A stretch of 64,000 nt of DNA from Streptomyces sp. SM10 (GCF_002910915.1 NZ_NEUF01000101.1:1-64000), one strand, 5' to 3'. Shown: positions 1 through 8,916, numbered from the stretch's first letter. Notes: generated by a model not told the origin, from the letters alone. Numbers and translations are program-made.

Positions 1-1183
1 CGTGGCGCTCGGGCACACCCTGTGGAACGGAGTCGTCGAGCCCGGTCACGCCCTCGCCTTCGGATTCCTCGTCGCCGTCGGTGAGCTGGCCCGCTGGGGC
101 GCCCTGCCCGGTGAGCGCGAACCCGCGCCCCTGGGGGCGGCCGGGGCACTCGCGTACGCACTGCTCGGGCGCAGCGCCGGGCAGGAGACGGCGCACGGGG
201 TCCTCCAGGTCGTCACCGTCGTCGTCGCGGCGCAGCTGCTGGCCTCCGTGCCGCACATGGCGCGCGGCAGCGGCCCCGGGCCGGACCAGGCGGCCCGCCG
301 CGTCCTGGCCGTGGCCTTCGCGGCCCTGTGCTTCCAGCCGCTCCACCACGCGGGCCGGTCGGAACGCTGGTTCGGGGAAGGGCCGTACTTCGCGCTCTTC
401 CTGCTCGTCCTGCTGGTGCTCACCGCCCTGTGCGACGCCGTCCTCGCGGCGCTCGCGGCGGGTACGTCCCGTCCCTTCGGGCCCCAGCTCCGCGACGAGC
501 TCCGCGCGCTCAGCGGTATCGGCTCCGCCGTATGCGCGACCGGTGCGGTCATGGCGCTCGGGGTCGCCGTCGCGGGGCTGTGGGCGCTGCCCGTCCTGTG
601 CGTACCGCTGCTGCTCACCCAGGTGTCGTTCCGCCGGTACGCCGCCGTGCGCACGACCTACCGGCAGACGATCGCCTCGCTGGCGCGCTCCACGGAGATC
701 GCGGGCTACACCCCGCACGGGCATGCCCGCAGGGTGGCCGATCTCTCGACGGCCGTCGGGCGCGAGATGGGGCTGGCGGGCCCGGAACTGACCGTGCTGG
801 AGTACGCGGCCCTGATGCACGACATCGGCCAGCTCTCGCTGGTCGACCCGGTGGCCGACGGGGCGACGGCCGTGCTCCCCGCGGCCGAGCAGCGCAGGAT
901 CGCGCTGCTCGGAGGCGCCGTGGTCCGGCAGACCGGAGCGGACCCCGCGGTCGCCCTGGTGGTGGAGCAGCAGGCCGATCCGTACAGGGAACAGCAGCCC
1001 GCCGCCAGGATCGTCCGCGCGGTCAACGCGTACGACGACCTGTGCGGGGAAGGCGTCAAGGGGCCCCTGGGGGCTCTGGAGCAGCTCAGGCTCGGCACCG
1101 GCCACGACTACCAGCCGCAGGTGGTGGAAGCACTGGCCAGGGTCCTGGCACGGGGCGGTCCGGCCCCGGTCGGGGCTGGGTAA
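1..1183 (+). CDS. HD-domain membrane phosphohydrolase-like protein (5' end outside window)
   Basis: The frame is open from the left edge and ends with TAA at 1181-1183, so the true start is probably upstream. The first ~205 visible residues are hydrophobic, with several membrane segments. The C-terminal ~190 residues form an HD domain: the metal-binding H-G-H near residues 239-241 and the signature M-H-D-I-G with His273-Asp274. HD-domain proteins of this type bind divalent metal and cleave phosphomonoester or phosphodiester bonds. No complete HD-GYP signature is visible, so cyclic-di-GMP hydrolysis cannot be claimed. It is probably membrane anchored with a cytosolic catalytic or sensory domain. 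The next gene follows in the same direction after about 90 bp. The substrate is unknown. Confidence 0.75.
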   Translation, partial: VALGHTLWNGVVEPGHALAFGFLVAVGELARWGALPGEREPAPLGAAGALAYALLGRSAGQETAHGVLQVVTVVVAAQLLASVPHMARGSGPGPDQAARRVLAVAFAALCFQPLHHAGRSERWFGEGPYFALFLLVLLVLTALCDAVLAALAAGTSRPFGPQLRDELRALSGIGSAVCATGAVMALGVAVAGLWALPVLCVPLLLTQVSFRRYAAVRTTYRQTIASLARSTEIAGYTPHGHARRVADLSTAVGREMGLAGPELTVLEYAALMHDIGQLSLVDPVADGATAVLPAAEQRRIALLGGAVVRQTGADPAVALVVEQQADPYREQQPAARIVRAVNAYDDLCGEGVKGPLGALEQLRLGTGHDYQPQVVEALARVLARGGPAPVGAG

Positions 1184-1274
1184 CCCATGGGTAATGAGCG
1201 GGCGTCCGGCCGGGCATGGTTGGATGCGAAGGAGAGCGGAAAACGAGGGTGTCCAGTCGGGACAGGCGGGAATC

Positions 1275-2267
1275 GTGAGGATCTTCGGGAAGGTACGGCA
1301 TCGGCCGTCCGCCTCTTGGCGGCAGGCCACGGACCGCGCGTTCACGCTGATCGGCGACGGCCGGTACGAGGACGCGGGGGCGCTGCTGACGCGCGCGGCG
1401 GATCTGGAGCCCTGGCTCTCCGAGTCCTGGTTCAATCTGGCGCTGCTGCACAAGTTCCGGCACGACTGGGAACAGGCGAGGGCCGCGGGACTGCGGGCCG
1501 TCGCCCTGCTCGACCGTGAGTCGGGAGCCCCGGACTGGTGGAACGTCGGGATCGCGGCCACCGCGCTCCAGGACTGGCCGCTGGCGCGGCGGGCCTGGCA
1601 GGCGTACGGGCTGAAGGTGCCGGGCACCGGGCAGCACAACGCGGCGGCCAACAGCGAGCCCACGGGCATGGAGCTGGGCAGCGCGGCCGTGCGGCTCTCG
1701 CCCGAGGGCGAGGCCGAGGTCGTCTGGGGGCGCAGGCTCGATCCGGCACGGATGGAGGTGCTCTCCATCCCGCTGCCGTCCTCGGGGCGGCGCTGGGGCG
1801 AGGTCGTCCTGCACGACGGGGTGCCGAACGGCGAGCGGGTCACGGCCGCCGGGCCGTCGTATCCGGTCTTCGACGAGATCGAGCTGTGGGCGCCCTCTCC
1901 CGTCCCCACCTGGGTGGTGCTCCTGGAGGCGGCCACCGAGGACGACAGGGACGCGCTGGAGCAGCTCGCGTCCGACGCGGGATTCGCCGCCGAGGACTGG
2001 TCGTCCTCCGTACGGCTGCTCTGCCGCGCGTGTTCGGAGAGCCGGATGGAGAGCGACGAGGGCGACGGCGAGCACCAGGATCCGCACGACCACAGTGAGC
2101 CGGGCCACCCGGGCCCCCTCGGTCACCGCACCGCCGGCGACCTGTGGGTGCCGGAGCGGGAGTGCGGCATAGCGGCCCCCGCCGGGCTGGTGCGCGGGTT
2201 GCTGGACGGCTGGGTGGCGGACAGCCCGGACAGCCGTGAGTGGCGGGATCTGGAAGAAGTCTGCTGA
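1275..2267 (+). CDS. Tetratricopeptide-repeat protein
   Basis: A 330-aa cytosolic protein. I chose the GTG at 1275 because the N-terminal residues from VRIFGKV onward look like coding sequence. An in-frame ATG at 1194 would add 27 residues of low-quality sequence. Residues ~15-110 contain two or three TPR-like helical repeats ([21 protein letters not shown], then [19 protein letters not shown]), a scaffold for protein-protein contacts. The remainder is a conserved actinobacterial C-terminal region with an acidic, His-rich stretch ([18 protein letters not shown]). No catalytic motif is visible. It lies 80 bp upstream of peptide deformylase in the same direction and may be co-transcribed with it. 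Function unknown. Confidence 0.75.
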   Translation: MRIFGKVRHRPSASWRQATDRAFTLIGDGRYEDAGALLTRAADLEPWLSESWFNLALLHKFRHDWEQARAAGLRAVALLDRESGAPDWWNVGIAATALQDWPLARRAWQAYGLKVPGTGQHNAAANSEPTGMELGSAAVRLSPEGEAEVVWGRRLDPARMEVLSIPLPSSGRRWGEVVLHDGVPNGERVTAAGPSYPVFDEIELWAPSPVPTWVVLLEAATEDDRDALEQLASDAGFAAEDWSSSVRLLCRACSESRMESDEGDGEHQDPHDHSEPGHPGPLGHRTAGDLWVPERECGIAAPAGLVRGLLDGWVADSPDSREWRDLEEVC

Positions 2268-2347
2268 CAGGTGCCCGTAGGCTGTACGGGCACCGATGCG
2301 GGTGCGGGTACTCACGGGTTCAGGTTGCAGGAAGGCGTACGGCGGAC

Positions 2348-2986
2348 ATGTCGCAGCAGGAGACGGACCAGCAGGCGGGTGTGGACGACGAGGGATTCCT
2401 CGTGGACACCGAGGACTGCGAGGCGCGCGAGGCGGCGCACCGCGAGCGCGGCACCTCCCGCCCGATCACGGTGGTCGGCAACCCGGTCCTGCACAAGGAG
2501 TGCAGCGACGTCACGGAGTTCGACGACGAGCTCGCGCAGCTGATCGACGACATGTTCGCCAGCCAGCGGACGGCGGAGGGCGTGGGCCTGGCCGCCAACC
2601 AGATCGGTGTGGACCGCAAGGTCTTCGTCTACGACTGCCCGGACGACGACGGGGTGCGGCACGTCGGAGCGATCTGCAACCCGGTGCTGGAGGACCTCGC
2701 GCCGGATCAGCGCAACCTCGACGACTCCAATGAGGGCTGCCTCTCCGTGCCGACGGCGTACGCCGCGCTCGCGCGTCCCGACTACGCGGTCGTGCGCGGT
2801 CAGGATGCCCGGGGCAACGCGGTGAAGGTGCGGGGGAGCGGCTACTTCGCGCGCTGCCTGCAGCACGAGACGGACCACCTGTACGGCTACCTGTACATCG
2901 ACCGGCTCTCCAAGCGTGACCGCAAGGACGCGCTGAAGCAGATGGCGGAGGGCACCCCGCGCTACGAGGTCGTCCCGAACGACTGA
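2348..2986 (+). CDS. def: Peptide deformylase
   Basis: A 212-aa enzyme that removes the N-formyl group from the initiator Met of nascent proteins. All three family motifs are present: [10 protein letters not shown] (residues 78-87), EGCLSVP with metal ligand Cys131, and QHETDHLYG with metal ligands His173 and His177 and catalytic Glu174. I chose the ATG at 2348; the open frame extends upstream but the added residues do not look coding. A ~35-residue acidic N-terminal extension precedes the catalytic core, making the protein slightly longer than the ~180-aa norm. Streptomyces genomes usually carry several def paralogues, so this copy need not be the essential one. A hairpin terminator lies just downstream. 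Confidence 0.93.
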   Translation: MSQQETDQQAGVDDEGFLVDTEDCEAREAAHRERGTSRPITVVGNPVLHKECSDVTEFDDELAQLIDDMFASQRTAEGVGLAANQIGVDRKVFVYDCPDDDGVRHVGAICNPVLEDLAPDQRNLDDSNEGCLSVPTAYAALARPDYAVVRGQDARGNAVKVRGSGYFARCLQHETDHLYGYLYIDRLSKRDRKDALKQMAEGTPRYEVVPND

Positions 2987-2997
2987 GCGTTCGCCGC

Positions 2998-3043
2998 ACG
3001 AGTACAGGGCCCGCCGGACTTCCCGGTGAGGCCCTGTCCTCGT
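2998..3043 (+). terminator. Hairpin terminator after def
   Basis: Arms 2998-3011 and 3030-3043 pair over 13 bp with one T/C mismatch around an 18-nt loop. It starts 11 bp after the def stop codon. No U-tract is present, as usual in Streptomyces. Confidence 0.6.
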
Positions 3044-3166
3044 CCCGCCGGGAGCCACGTCCGACGGACCTAGCTTCAACAGGTGTTGTCCCAGGCGTAG
3101 TTGACGCGGGTAGATACCTTCCGACAGGCTCACTTCCGTCAATCCGCCCCGCGACAGGGAGACCCC

Positions 3167-3904
3167 ATGTTCCGACGTGCCTCACGCGTACTGCTCGGAT
3201 TTGTCATGATCATGGCTGCGTGTGTGGGTGGTGGCCTGGCCACCGCCGGCACCGCCCAGGCCGACGGCTGCTACACCTGGACCCGGACCCTGCAGGAGGG
3301 GGCGTCGGGCAACGATGTCACCCAGCTCCAGATCAGAGTGTCCGGATACCCGGGCTACAACTCGGTCCTGGCCATCGACGGCTCGTTCGGCCCGGCCACC
3401 AAGGCCGCGGTCAAGCGCTTCCAGTCCGCCTACGGCCTCGCCGCGGACGGGGTTGCCGGACCGGCCACGCAGTCGAAGCTCTACGCGCTCCAGGACAACG
3501 ACTGCACCCCGATCCACTTCACCTACCCCGAACTCAACAAGTGCAACAGCACCTGGGCCGGCGGCAAGGTCGCGGCGGGTACCGCGAAGGCCAACGCCTT
3601 GAGCAGCATGTGGAAGCTGGAGGCACTCCGGCACGCACTCGGTGACCAGTCCATCCGCGTCACCAGCGGCTTCCGATCCGTCTCCTGCAACTCGGCGGTC
3701 GGCGGAGCGTCGAACAGCCGGCACATGTACGGCGACGCCGTCGACCTCGGCTCCGGTCCGCACTCGCTGTGCACGATCGCCAAGCAGGCCCGCAACCACG
3801 GCTTCAACGGCATCCTCGGCCCGGGCTACGCCGGCCACAGCGACCACATCCACGTGAACCAGGGACCGAGCCACTTCTGGTCGGCCTCCGGCTGCGGTAT
3901 CTGA
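3167..3904 (+). CDS. Secreted zinc D-Ala-D-Ala carboxypeptidase-like protein (peptidase M15A) with peptidoglycan-binding domain
   Basis: A 245-aa exported protein. Residues 1-32 form a signal peptide (RR near the N terminus, hydrophobic core, A-Q-A cleavage at 32/33). Residues ~40-95 are a PG_binding_1 domain (DGSFGPATKAAVKRFQ, DGVAGPATQSKL). Residues ~115-245 are an M15 catalytic domain with the zinc-site motifs S-R-H-M-Y-G-D (His186, Asp193) and H-S-D-H-I-H-V (His227/His229), like the Streptomyces albus G enzyme. Members trim D-Ala-D-Ala from peptidoglycan stem peptides. Paired cysteines suggest extracellular disulfides. Start at ATG 3167, preceded by AGGGAG. It stands alone behind the def terminator, so it has its own promoter. 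Confidence 0.9.
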   Translation: MFRRASRVLLGFVMIMAACVGGGLATAGTAQADGCYTWTRTLQEGASGNDVTQLQIRVSGYPGYNSVLAIDGSFGPATKAAVKRFQSAYGLAADGVAGPATQSKLYALQDNDCTPIHFTYPELNKCNSTWAGGKVAAGTAKANALSSMWKLEALRHALGDQSIRVTSGFRSVSCNSAVGGASNSRHMYGDAVDLGSGPHSLCTIAKQARNHGFNGILGPGYAGHSDHIHVNQGPSHFWSASGCGI

Positions 3905-3926
3905 CACCGGCCCCGGGGCTCTCCGC

Positions 3927-4901
3927 TCAGGCCACCTCGGTCAGGTCGGAGGGCCCCCGGAAGGTGCGGCGGTACGCGTTCGGCGTCGTGCCGAGGGACC
4001 GCACGAACTGGTGGCGCAGTGCCGCCGCGTTACCGAAGCCGGTCCGTCCCGCGACCATGTCCACGGTCTCGTCCGAGGTCTCCAGCAGGTGCTGCGCCAG
4101 CAGTACGCGCTGCCGGAGCAGCCAGCGGTAGGGCGTGGTGCCCGTCTCCTGCTGGAAGCGGCGGGCGAAGGTCCTGGGTGACATGTGGGCCCGGTCGGCC
4201 AGCTGCTCGACGGTCATCTCCTGGTCGAGATGGTGTTCCATCCAGGCCAGGGTGCCTCCGACCGTGTCGCACCGCGTGCGGGGCAGCGGCCGTTTCACGT
4301 ACTGCGCCTGCCCGCCGTCCCGGTGCGGGGGGACGACCATGCGGCGCGCGATCGCGTTCGCGACGGCGGGTCCGTGCGCCTGGCGGACCAGATGCAGGGC
4401 GGCGTCGATCCCCGCAGCCGTGCCCGCGGAGGTGATGACCGGACCCTCGTCCACGTAGAGCACGTCCGGTTCCACGACAGCCTTCGGGAAGCGCCGGGCC
4501 AGTGTCTCGGCGTGCCGCCAGTGAGTGGTGCAGCGGCGGCCGTCCAGGAGTCCGGCGGCGCCGAGGGCGAACGCGCCGGAGCAGACGCTCAGCACCCGCG
4601 CACCGCGCGCCACGGTCCGGCGCAGGGCCTCCAGGATCTCCTCGGGGTACTCCCGGTCCGCGAAGCTGCTGCCGGCCGGCACGGCGACGAGGTCGGCCTC
4701 CTCCAGGCGGTCCAGCCCGTGCGGGGTGCTGATCGTGAATCCGGCGTGGGTCCTCAGGGTCTGTCCCTTCGCCGAGACCACGGCGAAGTCCTGCACCGGC
4801 AGCCCTTCCTCGGACCGGTCGAGTCCGAACACCTCGCACAACACACCGAGTTCGAAGGGGTGGACCTCGTCGAGCAACAGGACCGCGACATTGTTCAGCA
4901 T
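3927..4901 (-). CDS. nrdS: GlxA-type AraC-family regulator, NrdS-like
   Basis: A 324-aa regulator. Residues ~3-170 form a DJ-1/PfpI-like domain with the nucleophile-elbow sequence SVCSGAFALGAAGLLDG; residues ~215-315 are an AraC HTH pair (MTVEQLADRAHMSPRTFARRF; VDMVAGRTGFGNAAALRHQF). The ATG at 4901 gives the usual family length; the open frame upstream is not convincing. In S. coelicolor, nrdS encodes an AraC-like regulator as the last gene of the nrdABS class Ia ribonucleotide reductase operon. Here the gene lies downstream of nrdAB on the same strand, separated by 290 bp that hold a small convergent ORF. The symbol rests on that context and domain type, so orthology is likely but not proven. 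Confidence 0.75.
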   Translation of the reverse strand: MLNNVAVLLLDEVHPFELGVLCEVFGLDRSEEGLPVQDFAVVSAKGQTLRTHAGFTISTPHGLDRLEEADLVAVPAGSSFADREYPEEILEALRRTVARGARVLSVCSGAFALGAAGLLDGRRCTTHWRHAETLARRFPKAVVEPDVLYVDEGPVITSAGTAAGIDAALHLVRQAHGPAVANAIARRMVVPPHRDGGQAQYVKRPLPRTRCDTVGGTLAWMEHHLDQEMTVEQLADRAHMSPRTFARRFQQETGTTPYRWLLRQRVLLAQHLLETSDETVDMVAGRTGFGNAAALRHQFVRSLGTTPNAYRRTFRGPSDLTEVA

Positions 4902-4910
4902 GACGCCAGT

Positions 4911-4947
4911 GTGGCAGTAATTCGATGCTGTGCGACAGTCCTGCCAC
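4911..4947. promoter_or_regulatory. Inverted repeat between nrdS and the divergent small ORF
   Basis: GTGGCAG (4911-4917) and CTGCCAC (4941-4947) are perfect inverted 7-mers with centres 30 bp apart, about three helical turns. They sit just upstream of the nrdS start codon at 4901. This geometry fits a dimeric regulator, possibly NrdS itself. Confidence 0.4.
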
Positions 4948-4982
4948 TGCCCTGATGGCGCCGGAGCGACGACAGTGGAGCC

Positions 4983-5195
4983 ATGAACACATTCCTGAGC
5001 TACCTGTCCATAGCCGCACTTTTCACCCTCGTCCTGCTGCCCGCGCTCGCCGGACTGGCACGGGAGCGCCGGATCGACCGCGCGCTGAGAGAGGCGCAAC
5101 GGGTCGGGGAGGCGCGGGCCCCGGAAACGGCGGGCGCCGCGCAGCCGTTCACGGCCGCGCGGCGCCCCCGCACGAGGTCCTGGGCGAAGGCCTAG
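4983..5195 (+). CDS. Small single-pass membrane protein, hypothetical
   Basis: A 70-aa ORF with ATG at 4983 and GGAG about 6 nt upstream. Residues 4-25 form one hydrophobic segment, followed by a charged Arg/Glu/Ala-rich tail. It is divergent from nrdS and its last 4 bp overlap the nrdB stop region on the other strand. Third-position GC is high and the RBS is good, which argues for a real gene. Its position inside the nrdB-nrdS gap and its short length argue for caution. No family recognised. Confidence 0.5.
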   Translation: MNTFLSYLSIAALFTLVLLPALAGLARERRIDRALREAQRVGEARAPETAGAAQPFTAARRPRTRSWAKA

Positions 5196-6208
5196 AAGTC
5201 GTCGTCGAAGCCGACGGACCCCTCCACCGCCACCTGGTAGGCGGAGGGCCGGCGCTCGAAGAAGTTCGTCAGCTCCTGGACGCCCTGGAGCTCCATGAAG
5301 GAGAACGGGTTCTCCGAGCCGTAGAGCGCCGGGAAGCCGAGCCGGGTGAGCCGCTGGTCGGCGACGCACTCCAGGTACTGGCGCATCGACTCGGTGTTCA
5401 TACCGGGCAGGCCCTCGCCGCACAGGTCCCGGCCGAACTGCAGCTCCGCCTCGACCGCCTCCCGCAGCATGTCCGTGACCTGCTGCTCCAGTTCGTCGTC
5501 GAAGAGGTCCGGCTCCTCCTTGCGGACGGTGTCCACGACCTCGAAGGCGAAGTTCATGTGCATCGTCTCGTCACGGAACACCCAGTTGGTGCCCGTGGCG
5601 AGACCGTGCAGCAGGCCGCGCGAGCGGAACCAGTAGACGTAGGCGAAGGCCCCGTAGAAGAACAGCCCCTCGATGCACGCGGCGAAGCAGATCAGGTTGA
5701 GCAGGAAGCGACGGCGGTCGGCCTTCGTCTCCAGCCGCTCGATCTTCTCGACCGAGTCCATCCACCGGAAGCAGAACTGGGCCTTCTCCCGGATCGAGGG
5801 GATCTCCTCGACGGCGTCGAAGGCGGCCGCACGGTCCTCCGGGTCGGGCAGGTAGGTGTCGAGCAGCGTCAGATAGAACTGGACGTGCACGGCCTCCTCG
5901 AACAGCTGCCGCGACAGGTAGAGCCGGGCCTCGGGCGAGTTGATGTGCTTGTACAGCGTCAGCACGAGGTTGTTGGAGACGATCGAGTCGCCGGTCGCGA
6001 AGAACGCCACCAGCCGGCCGATCATGTGCTGCTCACCCGGCGAGAGCTTCGCCAGGTCGGCGACGTCGGAGTGGAGGTCGACCTCCTCCACCGTCCAGGT
6101 GTTCTTGATCGCGTCCCGGTAGCGCTCGTAGAAGTCCGGGTAGCGCATGGGGCGCAGGGTCAGTTCGAAGCCCGGGTCGAGCAGGTTCTTGTTCTCGGAT
6201 GTGCTCAT
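5192..6208 (-). CDS. nrdB: Ribonucleoside-diphosphate reductase class Ia, beta subunit (R2)
   Basis: A 338-aa radical-generating subunit of class Ia ribonucleotide reductase. The di-iron ligands are visible in order: Asp74, Glu105, His108 (E-A-V-H), Glu180, Glu214, His217 (R-D-E-T-M-H). Tyr112 aligns with the radical tyrosine of E. coli NrdB (Y122), seven residues after Glu105, so a tyrosyl radical is expected. The acidic C-terminal tail GSVGFDDDF is the peptide that docks into NrdA. The start codon ATG 6208-6206 shares one base with the nrdA stop codon (TAATG), so translation is coupled and subunits are made together. It is regulated with nrdA by the riboswitch and NrdR boxes upstream of that gene. 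Confidence 0.96.
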   Translation of the reverse strand: MSTSENKNLLDPGFELTLRPMRYPDFYERYRDAIKNTWTVEEVDLHSDVADLAKLSPGEQHMIGRLVAFFATGDSIVSNNLVLTLYKHINSPEARLYLSRQLFEEAVHVQFYLTLLDTYLPDPEDRAAAFDAVEEIPSIREKAQFCFRWMDSVEKIERLETKADRRRFLLNLICFAACIEGLFFYGAFAYVYWFRSRGLLHGLATGTNWVFRDETMHMNFAFEVVDTVRKEEPDLFDDELEQQVTDMLREAVEAELQFGRDLCGEGLPGMNTESMRQYLECVADQRLTRLGFPALYGSENPFSFMELQGVQELTNFFERRPSAYQVAVEGSVGFDDDF

Positions 6209-8604
6209 TACTGGCAGGCCTCGCAGGACTCGGGGTTCTCGAGAGAACAGGCGATCGCGTCCGCGTCGGGCGACGACGCCTGCTGTACGGGAATGGGGGC
6301 GGAGGCGGCGGCCTTGCCCGACGCCGCGCGGGCGATCCGGGTCGCCGGGCGCGAACGCAGGTAGTACGTCGTCTTCAGCCCCTGCTTCCAGGCGTACGCG
6401 TACATGGAGGAGAGCTTGCCGATCGTCGGCGTCTCCAGGAACAGGTTCAGCGACTGGCTCTGGTCGAGGAACGGCGTACGCGCCGCCGCCATGTCGATCA
6501 GACCGCGCTGCGGGATCTCCCACGCCGTGCGGTACAGCGCCCGCACGTCCTCGGGGATCCAGGCGAAGCCCTGCACGGAGCCGCTCGCCTCGCGCAGCGC
6601 CTCACGGGTGCGGGCGTCCCAGACGCCGAGCTTCTTCAGCTCGTCCACGAGGTAGGCGTTGACCTGGAGGAACTCTCCGCTGAGCGTCTCGCGCTTGAAG
6701 AGGTTGGAGACCTGCGGCTCGATGCACTCGTACACCCCGGCGATCGAGGCGATCGTCGCCGTCGGCGCGATGGCGAGCAGCAGGGAGTTGCGCATGCCGG
6801 TCTTCGCGACACGGGCGCGCAGCGCGTCCCACCGCTCAGGCCAGTTCAGCTCGGTGGCGTAGTGGTCGGGGTGCAGGACCCCGCGCGCGGCCCGGGTCTC
6901 GGACCAGGCGGGGAGCGGGCCCGACCGCTCGGCGAGGTCGCAGGACGCCTCGTAGGCGGCGAGCATGATCCGCTCGGAGATCTTCGTGGAGAGCGCGCGG
7001 GCCCCGGGGGAGTCGAAGGGCAGGCGCAGCTGGAAGAAGACGTCCTGGAGGCCCATGGCGCCCAGGCCCACCGGCCGCCAGCGGGCATTGGAGCGCCCGG
7101 CCTGCTCCGTCGGGTAGAAGTTGATGTCCACGACCCGGTCGAGGAAGGTCACGGCGGTGCGGACGGTGGCGTCCAGCCGCTCCCAGTCGATCGAGCCGCC
7201 TTCGACGAACGCGCCCAGGTTGACCGACCCGAGGTTGCAGACGGCCGTCTCGCCGTCGTCGGTGACCTCCAGGATCTCCGTGCAGAGATTCGAGGAGTGC
7301 ACGACCCGGCCCGGCTCGGCGGTCTGGTTCGCGGTGCGGTTGGAGGCGTCCTTGAACGTCATCCAGCCCTGGCCGGTCTGCGCGAGCGTGCGCATCATCC
7401 GGCCGTACAGCTCGCGCGCCGGCATGGTCTTGCGGGCCAGGCCCCTGGCCTCGGCGGCGCGGTAGGCGGCGTCGAACTCCTCGCCCCACAGGTCGACCAG
7501 CTCGGGCACATCGGCGGGGGAGAACAGCGACCAGCCGGTGTCCGCGTCGACCCGGCGCATGAACTCGTCCGGGATCCAGTGCGCCAGGTTGAGGTTGTGC
7601 GTACGACGCTGGTCCTCACCGGTGTTGTCGCGGAGCTCCAGGAACTCCTCGATGTCCGTGTGCCAGGTCTCCAGATAGACGGCGGCAGCCCCCTTGCGCC
7701 GGCCGCCCTGGTTCACGGCCGCGACCGAGGCGTCCAGCGTCTTCAGGAACGGCACGATGCCGTTGGAGTGCCCGTTGGTGCCCCGGATGAGTGAACCCCG
7801 GGCACGGATGCGGGAGTACGACAGACCGATGCCGCCCGCGTGCTTGGAGAGCCGCGCCACCTGGTGGTAGCGGTCGTAGATCGAGTCCAGTTCGTCCTTG
7901 GGGGAGTCCAGCAGGTAGCAGGAGGACATCTGCGGGTGCCGGGTCCCGGAGTTGAAGAGCGTGGGGGAGGACGGCAGGTAGTCCAGCCGGTTCATCAGGC
8001 CGTACAGCGAAGCGACTTCGCCCAGGGCGTGCTCGGAGGTGTCCTCGGCGAGCCCGGCGGCCACCCGCAGCATGAAGTGCTGCGGGGTCTCGACGACCTC
8101 GCGGGTGAGCGGGTGGCGCAGCAGGTACCGGCTGTGCAGCGTCCGCAGGCCGAAGTAGCCGAAGCGGTCGTCGGCGCCGTCGGCGAGCGCCCGGTCGACC
8201 AGGGCGTCCAGCGCGTCCGCGTGCAGCGTGACGAACTCGGCGGTGCGGTCCGCGATCAGGCCCTCGCGGTGTCCGACGGCGACCGAGGCCGAGAAGGAGA
8301 CCGCGCCCTGACCGGCCGCCTCGTCCGCGATGGCCCGGGTCAGGAGCCGGGCGGCGAGCCGGGAGTAGGCAGGGTCCTCGGAGATCAGGCCGGCGGCCGC
8401 CTCGGTGGCCAGCGAGCGCAGCTCCGCCTCGTCCGACCGGGCGTTGCGGCCGCGCAGCGCGGCGGCGGCGACCCGTCCGGGGTCGGTGTCGGGCAGATCG
8501 GCGGTGAGACCGGTCAGGGTACGCAGGAGCGCGGTCCCGGGCGCGTCGGTCGTGCGGCCTTCGAATTCCGCTGCTGAAACCGGATCGGCTGGCGCGATGG
8601 TCAC
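6208..8604 (-). CDS. nrdA: Ribonucleoside-diphosphate reductase class Ia, alpha subunit (R1)
   Basis: A 798-aa catalytic subunit that reduces ribonucleoside diphosphates to deoxyribonucleotides. Active-site residues are in the expected order: Cys229 (M-S-S-C-Y), Asn439-Cys441-Glu443 (N-L-C-T-E) and Cys456 (V-C-N-L-G), giving the redox cysteine pair and the thiyl cysteine. Tyrosines for radical transfer lie near Y-A-W-K-Q-G. The C-terminal tail has cysteines (CSLENPESCEAC) that would shuttle electrons from thioredoxin or glutaredoxin. The first ~90 residues do not resemble an ATP-cone, so dATP control may differ from E. coli. GTG at 8604 is preceded by GAGGG. In S. coelicolor this oxygen-dependent enzyme is backed up by a B12-dependent class II enzyme. 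Confidence 0.96.
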   Translation of the reverse strand: MTIAPADPVSAAEFEGRTTDAPGTALLRTLTGLTADLPDTDPGRVAAAALRGRNARSDEAELRSLATEAAAGLISEDPAYSRLAARLLTRAIADEAAGQGAVSFSASVAVGHREGLIADRTAEFVTLHADALDALVDRALADGADDRFGYFGLRTLHSRYLLRHPLTREVVETPQHFMLRVAAGLAEDTSEHALGEVASLYGLMNRLDYLPSSPTLFNSGTRHPQMSSCYLLDSPKDELDSIYDRYHQVARLSKHAGGIGLSYSRIRARGSLIRGTNGHSNGIVPFLKTLDASVAAVNQGGRRKGAAAVYLETWHTDIEEFLELRDNTGEDQRRTHNLNLAHWIPDEFMRRVDADTGWSLFSPADVPELVDLWGEEFDAAYRAAEARGLARKTMPARELYGRMMRTLAQTGQGWMTFKDASNRTANQTAEPGRVVHSSNLCTEILEVTDDGETAVCNLGSVNLGAFVEGGSIDWERLDATVRTAVTFLDRVVDINFYPTEQAGRSNARWRPVGLGAMGLQDVFFQLRLPFDSPGARALSTKISERIMLAAYEASCDLAERSGPLPAWSETRAARGVLHPDHYATELNWPERWDALRARVAKTGMRNSLLLAIAPTATIASIAGVYECIEPQVSNLFKRETLSGEFLQVNAYLVDELKKLGVWDARTREALREASGSVQGFAWIPEDVRALYRTAWEIPQRGLIDMAAARTPFLDQSQSLNLFLETPTIGKLSSMYAYAWKQGLKTTYYLRSRPATRIARAASGKAAASAPIPVQQASSPDADAIACSLENPESCEACQ

Positions 8605-8714
8605 TGGGGCTATCCCTCGCTCGGCTCTGGGCCTGCGGGAGCGGGGCAGCCGGACACGGCGGCGCCCGGGGCGGGGCGGCACGGCGCACGGCGTCCACCG
8701 GCCCTCCGCGGGGC

Positions 8715-8850
8715 CCGGACGTCTCGGCGCCCGGTTCGGTCGAGCCGGACGCACTGTCGACAGGTCCTCGGACTCCGCGGTGCACGAAAGCGCACCGATC
8801 ACACCGTTGCGGGACAGTTCCGGATTCGCACCGGATTCCCCTGCGGCGAC
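8715..8850 (-). promoter_or_regulatory. Cobalamin (B12) riboswitch upstream of nrdA
   Basis: On the minus strand the conserved cobalamin core reads GGGGAATCCGGTGCGAATCC then GGAACTGTCCCGCAACGG (8841 down to 8804), followed by GGAGTCCGAGGACCTG near 8777-8761. These match the B12-box elements of the family. The 5' limit is uncertain because the NrdR boxes start only 11 bp upstream. S. coelicolor nrdABS is known to be repressed by coenzyme B12 through such a riboswitch, so the class Ia enzyme is off when the B12-dependent enzyme can work. The GC-rich stretch 8605-8714 is the likely expression platform. Confidence 0.9.
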
Positions 8851-8860
8851 AGCGAGGTCG

Positions 8861-8908
8861 AGCATACATGTGGGGGCTGCTGATTGAAGAAGCCCCCACA
8901 TGTTGTGT
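8861..8908. promoter_or_regulatory. Tandem NrdR boxes at the nrdA promoter
   Basis: Two 16-bp boxes, 8861-8876 and 8893-8908, each centred on ACATGT and separated by 16 bp (centres 32 bp, three turns apart). The second box, CCCCCACATGTTGTGT, matches the NrdR consensus at the key C, A, AT, T, T, G, TGT positions; the first is a weaker copy in opposite orientation. Together they form a perfect 13-bp inverted repeat (ACATGTGGGGGCT ... AGCCCCCACATGT). NrdR represses ribonucleotide reductase operons in response to ATP/dATP. A weak -10 candidate TATGCT overlaps the inner box at 8866-8861 on the minus strand. Confidence 0.8.
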
Positions 8909-8916
8909 CGTGAAGG

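Noticed and set aside
3084..3120. TTGTCC/TTGACG with TAGATA as a promoter for the M15 peptidase
   Set aside because: No -35/-10 combination has acceptable spacing, so no promoter was called.
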